Of a stretch of 64,000 nt of DNA, positions 8,412 to 18,500 are shown piece by piece (position 1 is the first letter of the stretch; the number at the start of each line of letters is the position of its first letter). The notes beneath the pieces are model-generated. The model did no database searches. It had not been told where the DNA came from and worked only from the letters and a program-made list of their open reading frames with translations. Made by a program: the position numbers and the translations under genes. Source of the stretch: Comamonas testosteroni (lineage in GTDB: Bacteria > Pseudomonadota > Gammaproteobacteria > Burkholderiales > Burkholderiaceae_C); assembly GCF_000761245.1 (NCBI RefSeq), contig NZ_AWOR01000032.1:62001-126000 (forward strand), given 5' to 3'.

Positions 8412-8561
8412 ATGCAACAGCAAAACAGCCAGCGGAACAACGTGAACCAACAAGACCAAAACACCGCAGATCAGCAAAAGAAGCAGCATGAGCAGCAAGC
8501 CCCAAAGCAGCAACAGCCGGGGCAGCCGCAAGATCAGAAGAAGCAGCAACAAGTCAAATAG
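8412..8561 (+). CDS. Glutamine-rich miniprotein, 49 residues
   Basis: A short frame from ATG 8412, preceded by GAAGGA about 9 bases upstream. About 45 per cent of residues are Gln, the rest mostly Asn, Lys, Asp and Pro (start MQQQNSQRNNVNQQDQNTAD), so it is certainly low-complexity and probably disordered. It resembles the other strong-RBS miniproteins nearby. The composition could also arise from a CAG/CAA-rich stretch that is not a gene, so confidence is moderate. Confidence 0.45.
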   Translation: MQQQNSQRNNVNQQDQNTADQQKKQHEQQAPKQQQPGQPQDQKKQQQVK

Positions 8562-9085
8562 AGCATGACAACGCGACCAGTGGACATCAAGATGCTTGCC
8601 GTTCATGGATGAACAAGCAATATCGGAGTCTTTACTGGCCGCTGCAGATGGGGCAACCTATCAAGAGTCCAAACTTCTATCAGCAACAGTGCAAATGCAA
8701 TAAGCGGCAACTGGGTGAGGAAACCAAACCATCGCCAAGTACTCAAATGCATTGACTGCAAACGCTGCAAGACTGCTTGATATGACCCCAGGAATTCGCC
8801 CGCTACTGCGGGCTTTTTGTTAGGTGCTTTTTCGCTCCTGAAGTCCTCAGGTGCTCTTGCAGGGCTGCAGGCAGAGCATTCCAAGCCTGGCGTTTGAATG
8901 AGGTACGCCATCGATAGGCGGATGAACTCTTACTGAAAGATTCGCTTCAACACCGACAAATGTGACATCCGAGTCTAGGCTTCGTCAGCCATGTTCCGTG
9001 CACAGTTTTTTCTGCGCAAAGACTGGATAGCCTCTTCAAAAGCTCCTCCTTCTAGATTGGTGTGAACCCACAAACTCATAAGAAA
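8562..9085. other. Intergenic region with one plus-strand hairpin
   Basis: About 520 bases after the Gln-rich miniprotein. The only structure I can support is the terminator-like hairpin at 8798-8818. A 102-codon minus-strand frame crosses it (8603-8911) but has no ribosome binding site or recognisable domain. Confidence 0.4.
8798..8818 (+). terminator. Rho-independent terminator
   Basis: A perfect 6-base GC stem (GCCCGC / GCGGGC) with a TACT loop followed by TTTTT. It is oriented to end plus-strand transcripts, possibly that of the Gln-rich miniprotein 240 bases upstream. Confidence 0.6.
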
Positions 9086-9110
9086 AAGGCGGAGCAGCAA
9101 GCTCCGCCTT
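9086..9110 (-). terminator. Rho-independent terminator of the periplasmic repeat protein
   Basis: A perfect 10-base stem (AAGGCGGAGC / GCTCCGCCTT) with loop AGCAA. On the minus strand it is followed by TTTTTCTT, 20 bases after the stop codon at 9130. Confidence 0.85.
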
Positions 9111-9129
9111 ACGCACTCATCGCGTTAGC

Positions 9130-9696
9130 TTATTGACCGAATCGCCTCTTGGCATCCGCTACACAAGCATCTTTGGCATCACCGGACAACGGGTCGCAGC
9201 GCTCCTTGGCAGCCTTGTAGTCCGCCTCCCTGGTTTTTTCGCTAGCGTCCTTTCTTGCGTTTGCGATGTCACCTGGCTTTGCAGACGGATCTTTGCGAAC
9301 TTCAGAGACTTTCGCGGACTCAAGTGCCTTCACATGGGCTGCCTTTGCATCCTTTTGACACACATCTTTTGAGTTGCCAGAGAAGTCGTCGCATTTTTCC
9401 TTGGCTACTCCGTAGTCAGCATCAGCCTTTGCTTTGGCGACCGCATACTGATTCTTTTCATTAGGTTCGACTTTGTATTTCAGCTCTGCTGTCGATACCT
9501 TTTCGACGCCTTTGGCCTGCTCTTCACAGATATCTTTGGCATTGCTCTTCAGGGTTTTGCATTGCTCTTTGGCTGCCTTGTAGTCCGCACTGATCCGGTC
9601 CTTTTCTGCCGAGTGTTCGGCGGGAGTCAGTGCGAAAGCTGATGTGGCTAACGCGGTTGCCGCGTAAACAATGGCCAGCTTATGGGTGAACTTCAT
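9130..9696 (-). CDS. Exported protein with three Cys-pair repeats
   Basis: A 188-residue protein with a clear signal peptide (MKFTHKLAIVYAATALATSAFA, cleavage after AFA). The mature part has three copies of a unit with the pattern ADYxxAKExCxxxSxxxKDxCxxxAK (residues about 38-63, 92-117 and 158-183), each with two cysteines 10 or 11 residues apart, linked by charged helical segments. Each unit looks like a helical hairpin closed by a disulphide in the periplasm. No named family is recognised, though similar short exported proteins occur in Burkholderiales. It has its own terminator. Confidence 0.8.
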   Translation of the reverse strand: MKFTHKLAIVYAATALATSAFALTPAEHSAEKDRISADYKAAKEQCKTLKSNAKDICEEQAKGVEKVSTAELKYKVEPNEKNQYAVAKAKADADYGVAKEKCDDFSGNSKDVCQKDAKAAHVKALESAKVSEVRKDPSAKPGDIANARKDASEKTREADYKAAKERCDPLSGDAKDACVADAKRRFGQ

Positions 9697-10130
9697 GACA
9701 CTTTCCTTTTCAGGTTGTTATCACGATGCCTTCAGACATACGCAATAGATCGTTATCCCACGCAACGGCGGCGATGCCAGGGCGTGCTCCTCTGTTGTGC
9801 AGGGCGAACGTTGACTCTAGAACTTGTGAGCCGGTGGCAGCGTCAGGCATACCTAAAAATGAGGGTGGGTTTGCACCTACGCAGGCAATCCGAAAGTCTT
9901 GCCGGTTCGAGCACGCGAAGTCATCTGTTGTGTAGAAGGAATGATTCCAACCTCTGTCGAGCAAGGCGAGGAGCGCCTTAAACATTGAATTGCACTTCAC
10001 CGAGACATATGCGAACTTGTCTCACAGACATGTGTGGCGATGCAATCTACTTTGAACTTACGCGGCTGGCCACCCACTAGCTGGATCTGGCAGTCTTTTT
10101 CTGTTTGCCGCATAACTTAGAGGCCCACGT
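9697..10130. other. Intergenic region, no confident gene
   Basis: About 430 bases between two divergent genes. A 96-codon minus-strand frame (9710-10000) has no good ribosome binding site and no recognised domain; I could not decide whether it is a decayed gene. No RNA or terminator is apparent. Confidence 0.35.
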
Positions 10131-10682
10131 ATGACCCAAATTACACAAAGGACGCATGCTCACGCGCAGCTGAAGATTGATACCGAAGCACTAAAAAGAG
10201 CCAAGCGCAGCTTAGATGATGGAGCTGTCGTTGAAGAAAAAAGCCCCTGGCGCGAGGACATCATCCGGCTGCTAAATGACTCGCTGGCTACCGAGCTGGT
10301 CTGCGTTCTCCGCTACAAGCGTCACCACTTCACGGCAACCGGACTGTCCTCACCAGCTATTGCAGATGAATTTCTCGTGCACGCTAACGAGGAGCAGACC
10401 CATGCCGATCGAATAGCTGCGCGCATTGTTCAGCTAGGTGGCGAGCCTGACTTTAATCCCGCTTCCCTTGTTGACCGTAGTCACGCTGACTACGATGAGC
10501 AGCTCGATCTGCACTCAATGATTCGGGCGAACCTCGTTGCTGAACGTGTCGCTATCGAGGTCTACACACAGATGATTGCCTTGATCGGAGATAAAGATCA
10601 CACCACCCGCCGTCTGATTGAGCAGATCCTTGAACAGGAGCAGGAACATGCTGATGAGCTATCCGATTGGATGCACAAATAG
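10131..10682 (+). CDS. Ferritin-like (bacterioferritin-type) protein
   Basis: A 183-residue ferritin-like four-helix protein. The di-iron ligand pattern is visible in order: Glu in LATELVCVLRY, Glu and His in HANEEQTHADRIA, Glu in NLVAERVAIEVY, and Glu and His in EQILEQEQEHADELSDW. Proteins of this type store or detoxify iron or protect DNA in stress; whether this one forms cages cannot be told. An AGAGG site lies about 10 bases before the ATG. It ends the stress-type block. Confidence 0.88.
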   Translation: MTQITQRTHAHAQLKIDTEALKRAKRSLDDGAVVEEKSPWREDIIRLLNDSLATELVCVLRYKRHHFTATGLSSPAIADEFLVHANEEQTHADRIAARIVQLGGEPDFNPASLVDRSHADYDEQLDLHSMIRANLVAERVAIEVYTQMIALIGDKDHTTRRLIEQILEQEQEHADELSDWMHK

Positions 10683-10995
10683 CAGATCGAGATATTCGCG
10701 CATCATGCTGGACTGACTTTCCTGGCCTCAAAGGCAATCAGCAGCTAGCCAGCACGGTGACTGAGGTTTGCGTTGCATCGAATCCTTTTCATCGAATGAC
10801 TGCTGCTGATATCAGAAGTCATCAAGCCATTAGAGCTTGATGAATGGTTTCAGCTAAATGCCGTCGCTCGGGAGTCAGCGCCGGCCGACCGATCCTGGCC
10901 GATCTGCGACTGTCGCAGACCGCCAAGGACTAAATCTAGCCGATGGCCTTCAGTGATGCTGTCATTGACTGCGCACAACGGAAGCGACTTCACAA
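10683..10995. other. Intergenic debris
   Basis: About 310 bases without a supported gene, between the ferritin-like gene and the Imm1-like gene. It appears to be accumulated fragments like those elsewhere between 10.7 and 12.3 kb. Confidence 0.35.
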
Positions 10996-11370
10996 TCAGT
11001 CTTCTTTCCATGAAATCGATTCGAGTTTTGCACCAGCATTCTCAAAGAAAAATGCGAATGCCTCATAGCACTGCTTGACGTCAATACACCACGCGAGAGG
11101 ATACTCATCGCGTTGCCCGTTCGCGAGACGGTACTCCACTGTGGTCTCGCAATCGGCACCTGACCGGGAAGAGAACCCACTATCTCCTTCTTGCCGCAGA
11201 TACATAAGCAACGCATGGCCGCCATTTCGAAGCATGCAGAGTGAAGGACCATAGGAAAATATGGCCCACAGCTCAAATTCCGGCGTTTCGTCGTATCGAC
11301 TAAGCAGCCGACGCATGCTCTCGGTCGATGTCACCAGTTGGGATTCGCCATTGAAATCAAAGGTAATCAT
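10996..11370 (-). CDS. Imm1-like immunity protein, orphan
   Basis: A 124-residue cytosolic protein resembling the Imm1 family of immunity proteins, which neutralise deaminase or nuclease toxins of contact-dependent and polymorphic toxin systems. Supporting motifs: ALLMYLRQEGDSGFSSRSG in the centre, YRLANGQRDEYPLAWCIDVK, and the C-terminal SISWKED. No toxin gene is present on either side; the upstream neighbour is a broken IS5-family transposase. Such orphan immunity genes are known as defences against neighbours' toxins. The family call is from motif memory and should be confirmed by profile search. Confidence 0.6.
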   Translation of the reverse strand: MITFDFNGESQLVTSTESMRRLLSRYDETPEFELWAIFSYGPSLCMLRNGGHALLMYLRQEGDSGFSSRSGADCETTVEYRLANGQRDEYPLAWCIDVKQCYEAFAFFFENAGAKLESISWKED

Positions 11371-11429
11371 CTAGTCGCCATTAGGTGCTATGCATCAAAT
11401 ATTAATGAATTCAACTCTACGTGTGAACG

Positions 11430-11550
11430 ACGCCTTCTGGCCGGTAGCGTGAGTGCACAGAGGAGCCAAGAAGCAGACATCCCAGTCCCGGTACGCGAGT
11501 CCCGCAAATAAGTCAGCCGTATGCGAGGTCCACGAACTGGCTCCACTGGC
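11430..11550 (-). repeat. Second copy of the degenerate remnant at 3636-3750
   Basis: Alignable to 3636-3750 at roughly 70 per cent by eye. It joins directly to the broken transposase, but it is not the usual IS5-family C-terminal end, so it may belong to a different element or to host DNA captured by one. Confidence 0.5.
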
Positions 11551-11589
11551 CAGGAGGCGACAGTCGACTTCAAAAAGGACTTCTGCGCA

Positions 11590-12060
11590 GAAATAAGCAC
11601 CGTCACCTAGGATGGTCGGCCAAGGTCCAGCTGCCGGCAGTTGCCCCAACAATTGAGGCATCGCCGCCACCGCATCGCTGGCGTTGTTGGAGGTGACACA
11701 GATGGCTCGCACCTGCAATGCCTGGGCATCGATCCCTATATGCAGCTTGCGCCATTGACGCCGACGTTCCGCGCCATGCTTTTGCACTTCCATTCTCCTT
11801 CGCTCAGGAACTTGATGACAGTGGAGTCGAGCAGCCAGTTCAGTCCACCCGAACTGGAGTGATACACCACTTGTACATTCAGACAGCGTTGTTTGCGACA
11901 TGGCGCACTCAAGTCTGAAACAAGCCATGGCAGACCAGACAAAGCCAACAGCGATTGCACAAAGCCGGCCAAGCTCAGCAGTTTCTTGATGGGCAGGCAG
12001 CCGCGCGCCTTGAGCGCAGCGTTGTACGATTTCCAGCTGTTTGTGCGGCAGCAGGGCTTG
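11590..12060 (-). pseudogene. Broken IS5-family (IS903-group) transposase
   Basis: Fragments of a DDE transposase in two frames. One frame gives SLAGFVQSLLALSGLPWLVS and LNWLLDSTVIKFLSEGEWKC. The other continues with KHGAERRRQWRKLHIGIDA, RAICVTSNNASDAVAAMPQL and ILGDGAYF. The frame break lies at the A-run at 11780-11783 (minus strand), consistent with loss of one base. An N-terminal piece (YNAALKARG) sits just upstream with part of the usual sequence missing, and the C-terminal third, with its catalytic Glu, is absent. The element is dead; inverted repeats were not found. Confidence 0.8.
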
Positions 12061-12511
12061 AATGCAGGGACTGATTAATCGTCCAAGGCTGCCGACGGCA
12101 AATAGCAATTTATGCAACAACGCCACACGAAGCCAAACAGATTCTCGATAGTCAGAGAAAGCGTCTGCCACCTGTGAGTACGCGCTGCATGGCTTTCAGC
12201 GCAGCGCTTGCGATGCCACAACAGTCTCAGCTGTACATGGACCCATGAAGCCAAGTGACGATTTACACGAGACACTAGGCCTGCAGAAATATTCAAGTGA
12301 CAAATAAAAAGTTGTCAATTAATTCCAGCGAGGTCGATGGAGTATTCCCAATTCAATGTCAAATTAAAGAAAATTGATAGCACTTTCTCAGGTAGCCAGA
12401 ATCGCGCGCAGAGTCAAATCTCAAGTCTTCTGAAGTGAATTAAGCCGAGCTGAGTTCAGAGTGGATAGTTCTTGCACCGAAATGTATTTCACAGGTTTGG
12501 AGATTCCGCCT
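12061..12511. other. AT-rich leader of the giant repeat-protein gene
   Basis: About 450 bases, clearly richer in A and T (especially 12290-12400) than the GC-rich gene that follows. It must hold the promoter of the 17-kb secretion locus. No -10/-35 pair is certain. A GGAG about 9 bases before ATG 12512 decides that start. Confidence 0.45.
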
Positions 12512-15500
12512 ATGTCATTTCCCTCTCGCTCGCTGACTTCACACTTTCGGCCGCAACGCCACGCACTGGCGTTGGAGCCACGCATCCTATTCGACGGTGC
12601 AGTTGCGACTGCAGCCACCGAACCCCAACACCCCCATCCTGACCAGGCAGATGATGCCTCTTCTCACTCAACGCAGGTTGAAGCTCGCGTGGTCGACGAT
12701 CGTGCAGCGTCGAGCGCACGCAGCCTGCTGGTGCTGGATGCTCGCCTGGAAAACAAGGAACAACTGCTGAATCAACTTCCGGGCAATGTCACTGCGATTG
12801 TGGTCAACAGCGGCGAAGACGGGCTGGCGGCGATTTCCGCAGCGCTGGCACAACTGGGTCAGGTGGACTCGATCCAGGTGCTCTCTCATGGTGCAGCCGG
12901 ACAATTCACCTTGGGAAACCGCACAGTCAGCGCCGAAAACATTGGCCAGCTCGGCCAAAACCTGCAGCAATGGAGAGAACATCTGAGCGCCGGGGCCGAC
13001 ATCCAGCTCTACGGCTGCAGCGTCGGCGCGGGCGAGGCCGGCAAGATCCTGGTTAGCGAGCTTGCGCGCTGGACCGGGGCGGATGTGGCGGCCTCGAACA
13101 ACGACACGGGCAACAGCGCCGCTGGTGGGGACTGGAACCTGGAAACCCGGGTCGGCGACATCGACAAGAGCATCGCCCTGAGTGCTGCAGCCCTCGCCAA
13201 CTTCGACGGACTGCTGGCCGATGCCGCGCCCACTGTCAGCCTGGGCAGTGGCGGCAGCGACGTGCTGCTGGGCGACAACTTCACGTTCACGGTGAACTTC
13301 AGCAACAGCTCCGGTCAGATCGGCTACGCACCGTTCATCAATTTGTTCATGCCCAGCACTGGCAAGGACGGCGACGACGGCGTGCAGTTCATCTCCGCCA
13401 GCTACCTGGGTCAGAATCTGGTGACCCACGTGGTCACCTTCGACGCTTCCGGCAACGCCACCCACCCGCTGGCCAAGGACGCCACCGGCAACGCCCTGCG
13501 CATCAACGCCACCAGCTTCGGCCTGCGTGCCGGCGACCAACTGGTCGTGGTGGAGCTGCCGTTCGCCAGCGTCTCCACCAACCAGCCGGTGATACCGGTG
13601 CAGATCACCGCCAGTCTGAGCAACCTGGCCGACACCAACTTCTCCAACGGCAGCCCCGACCTGACCATCCGCGCCAGCGGTGGCTTCCAGTTCGGCAACG
13701 ACGCCCTGGACAATCCGATCAACGACCCGAGCCTGATCGGCAGCGCTTCGTCGGCCTTCGTCGTGCATCCCACGGTCATCACCATGGATCAGACGCTGAC
13801 CACACCGGAGGGGGAAACGGCAACGGGACCCAACTACGGCCGCACACTGACCGTCACCGTGACCCCGGCGCCGGGCCAGACCCTGACCCACGTGGTAGTC
13901 ACCCAGCCGCTGCCGGACAACGTCCAGGTCACCGCCATCACCCCCGGTGCCGGCGGACGCCTGACCTCCATCACGCTGCACGACGGCACTGTGGTCACCG
14001 ACCCCACCGCCATCGCCGCGCTGATCGCCGCCGACGACATCTTCATCAGCAGCTTCAGCGTCGAGTACGACAGCCTCGCTGCCGCCACCGATACGGTGGT
14101 CAATTTCTACGTACCCGAGACCGACGCCAACGGCGCCCAGGTCCTCGATCCGGTCACCGGCGCGCCGCGCACCATCACCGTCGGCGCGCCCACCGCGGCC
14201 GGCGAATGGGTACCGCTTGATCCACGCGACGTGACCACGCCCGGCGACGTCATCGACTTCACCGGCACCGGGCGGCCCACCGACTTCATCGCCAAGTCCA
14301 TCACCCTGCTCAAAGAGGTGAGCCTGCAGACCGATATCGGCCAGACCGGCATCAGCCCCGGCGACACCCTGCGCTACAACCTGACCCTGGCGATTTCCGA
14401 CTACTTCGCCTTTGGCCGCGACTTCTTCAACGAAGGCCAGTTGATCGTCCGCGACCTGCTCAGCGACGGCCAGAGGCTCAGCGGCACCCCTACCATTACC
14501 GTGACCCTGGCTGGCGTGCCGCAGACCATCGCGTTGGTCACCAGCGTGGTGACCAACGCCGACGGCAGCACCTCGATGGCCTTCGATATCGCCCAGTCGA
14601 TGCGCGATGCCTTCGCCGACCTGCGCGGCTGGCTCAATGGCGACCTGGCCTTCGACGACCGCCGTGAAGGCGCGGTGCTGGCGGTGCTCAGCTATTCCGC
14701 CGTGGTCGGCCAGGCCTACACGCCACCGGCCGGCTCGCCGCACAACGAGATCAACGAAGGCGACGAACTGGGCAACAGCGCCATCGTCGAAGGCACGCTG
14801 CTGCACGACATCTTCAACCTCACCGGGCAAAGCCAGACCGACGACTCCACCAGCACCAGCGTGATCCCGACCAGCACCGTCGATATCGAACTGGTGGAAG
14901 TGAACAACGGCACGCCGCCGGCCAACGGCGAGCTGCGTCCGGGCGATGAAGTCACTTTCGAAATGAGCTACGACCTGGTCACCGGCGACTACGAGCAGTT
15001 CAAGCTGACGGCATATCTGCCGCTGCCATTGTTCAACGTGTCCGGGGTCAACTGGAGCGTCGGCGACAACGCCGGACAATGGCAGATCGGAGCCGGCAAC
15101 ACCAACGCCGGCAACGTGGTCAGCGTCACCAGCGGCATCGGCAACTCCATCGTCTTCGACTTCGGCAGCCACGTGACCCCCGACACCACCGGCAGCCGCA
15201 TCGTCGTGCGCTTCACCCTGACCGTGGGCGACCAGCCGTTCGCCGACCACCGCTCACTGGACGTGCTGGCCCAGTCCAGCCAGCAGACCACCCTCACCGA
15301 CCGCACCCTGATTTCTTCCGACGTGGCGGTGATCGCGTCCATCGCCGAGCCCGTGCTGGCGATCAAGCACGGCGTGGTGTCGTCTTCCAACGGCAGCGTG
15401 ACCAACACCACCGGCAGCTGGAACGCGCCGGGCAGCAGCGGCCGGCCGTTCAACGGCAGCGTCACCGACCTTGCTGCCGTGGACGGCAATGTCAGCGGCA

Positions 15501-18500
15501 TCGATGGAGGAGATCGTCTGCGCCTGGTGACCGCAATCGAGAACAGCGGCGGCGGCGGTGCCTGGGATGTCACCACCAGCATCAGCCTGCCCAGCGGGCT
15601 GAGCTTTGTCGGCGGCAGTCTGGCTGCCGCCAACCTGCAGATCTACCGCGGCGATGGCACTCTTCTGGTAGCAGGCACGGACTACCGCGTCTTGGGCCAG
15701 CAGATCACCTTTCTTGACGCGGGCGGCCAAGCCACCCTGCTTGCAGGGCGCGCAGGCACTGCTGCCGACGCCAGCGGCGCCAATCTGGTGGTGATCAGCT
15801 ACGACGTCGTGGTCAGCGACAGCATCACGGCCGGGCGCAGCCTGCAAAGCAGCGCGACCCTGAGCAACTACGCCAGCGTCAACAACGGCAGCGACTTCAC
15901 CCCGGTGGACCTCACGGACGTGGCCGACCAGCAGATCGCAGCGCCAGTGATCAGCAAGACCTTCGCCGATGGCAGCCTCGACAACGGCGACTCCAGCGCC
16001 AGCCACACCACGGGCAGCGACCTGGTGGTGGGCGAGAGCATGCGCTACGACATCCTCATCACCCTGCCCGAAGGCACCACCCAGACCCTGCGCATCGAAG
16101 ACCTGATTCCGCCCGGCCTGCGCCTGGACACCAGCTTCAACAATGGCCTGGGCTACCAGCTCATCACCACCCGTACCGGTAGCGGCGCCCTGGTGGCGGA
16201 CTTTGCCGGCAGTGTCAGCGTCAGCGCCTTCGCGGGCCAGGGCGGCGCCCTCGGTGCCGACGGCGCCGACGCCCGCTGGACCTTCAGCGCCGCCGGAGCC
16301 ACCGCCGACAACCGCACCGACAACAACAGCTTCGTGATCCGCGTGCAGTTGGTGGCCAGCAACGTCATCGGCAACCAGGCCAACAAATCGCTTCAAAACA
16401 GCGCTCAGCTGTTCTACAGCGACCCCGACGGCAACACGCCCAACGGCAACACCGCCGAAGACCGCACCGTTGCCCTGAGCGGCGGCCAGCCCACCGTGAC
16501 CCTGCGCGAGCCGACGCTCCAGATCAGCCAGGTGCTTACCTCCTCCGCCGGACAAGGCGGCTACGACCAGGGCGACGTGGTGACCTTCACCATCACCCTG
16601 CGCAATGGCAGCGGCAGTACCGATTTCGACGCCTTCGACATCAGCCTGCTGGATAACCTGCCCAGCCAGTTGAACAACGTCACCCTCACCGGCGTGCTCT
16701 ACCAGAACGGTGCCACCAACAATGGCGGGGTGGATTTCGAGATTGTCGGCGGTCAGCTGCGCACCGCCAGCGGCGCCAATATCGACATCGCCAAGGGCGG
16801 CAGCATCGTTCTCAGCCTGAGCGGCGTGGTCAACGCCACGGCGGCCTCGCAAGCCTCGTTCAGCAACCTCGCCGAGGTGCAGTGGACCAGCCTCAACGGC
16901 AGCAACAGCGGCGAGCGCACCGGCGTCGACGGCCAGCTCAACAGCGGCCTGCTCAACGACTACCGCAACCTGTCGCTGCTGACCATTCCGGTGGCCCAGG
17001 CCATCCAGATCTCCCGTGTGGGCGGGCTCTCCGACACGCCTGCGCCCTCGCCCACCACCGCGCCGCAGGAGTCGGTGACCATCGGCGAGGTGATCCGCTA
17101 CCGCGTGGTGGTGGTGGTACCCGAGGGCAACAACCCCAACTACTCGGTGCAGGTGACCCTCGCCAACGGCCTGCAGTTCATCAGCCCGGACGCCCTGAGC
17201 AACGCCCTGCGCATCGCCTTTATCTCCAACGGAGGGCTGAGCAGCGACGCCAACCTGATCGTCGGCGGCACCCTCGATATCGACGGCAACGAACACAGCC
17301 CCGAGGCCCTGCCGATCACGCCGGGCCTCACCGGTCTTTCGCCCCGGGGCGTACTCGACCCGACCCGGGTCAGCGTGGTGACCAACGCCGACGGCAGCCA
17401 GGTGGTGACCTTCAACCTCGGCAATGTGGTCAACGGCAACGGCTTCGACGAAGACCTCGAAAGCGTGGTGCTGGAGTTCAACGTGCGGGTAGCCAACCAG
17501 GCCAGCAATGCGGTCGGCGTCGCTCTGGGCGTGCAGGCCACCGAGCATGTCAACGGCATCACCCGGGCGGTCAGCGATACCGTGCTGGAACGCATCGTCG
17601 AGCCGTACTTCACCGATTTCGACAAACAGATCGTCAACTTCGACCCCAACCCCGGCGGCAGCACCGGCACCGCCACGGTACAGATCAGTTTCACCCAGAG
17701 CGGTGGCCTGCCGGCCTACGACGCGCAACTGCGCGACAGCTTTGCCGGCGCCACCGACTACCGCCTGTTCAGCCTGAGCATCAACGGCGTCAGCTACGGT
17801 CCCGGCAACCTGCCGGCTGGCGTGAGCTTCAGCAACAGTGGCGGCATCAGTGTCGATTTCACCCAGCTCAATGTCGGCGACAAGGTCAGCGTGCAGTACC
17901 AGGTCACCCTGACCAACGCGGCAGTCACCGCCAGCAGCGACGCCACCCTGACCTGGACCAGCTTGCCGCAAAGCTTTACCGGCTGGGGCGGCTCGGCCGT
18001 GGGTGTCGACGGCACGGTCACTGGCGAGCGCACCGGCAGCGGCGTCGGGCCGAACCAGTACATACTGCGTGACCGCGCGGGCCTGGGCATCATCAGCGGC
18101 ACTCTGTGGAACGACACGGCCTCGGCCACGGGCAGCACCACCCCCGACGGCCCGGGCCTGGCCGGCCAGACCGTGACCCTGACCTGGGCCGGCATCGACG
18201 GCCGCCTCGACACCACGGCCGACAACCTGCAATTCACCACCGTCACCGATGCCAACGGCCGCTACCACTTCGGCATCTTGCCGCTTGGCGTATACCGCAT
18301 TGATGCACCGGCCGGCCTGGTCAGCTATCCCCAGCCCATAGGCGATCTGCGCGTACGCATAGACAGCGATGGAGGCACTCTCGGGCAAATCATCATCAGC
18401 CTGCAGGATGCCGACAGCCAAAGCGCCGACGCCGGCTATGTCGAGCAGAACGACGCGCCGGTCAACAGCCTGCCGGGCACTCAGAACGGCTTCGAGGATG

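Noticed and set aside
8603-8911. 102-codon minus-strand frame with a hydrophobic stretch
   Set aside because: No ribosome binding site or domain, and it crosses a plus-strand terminator-like hairpin.
9710-10000. 96-codon minus-strand frame
   Set aside because: No credible ribosome binding site and no recognised family; left as undecided intergenic DNA.
10855-10930. Fragment resembling 1010-1070 and 4510-4540
   Set aside because: Similarity is too short and interrupted to support a repeat family by eye.
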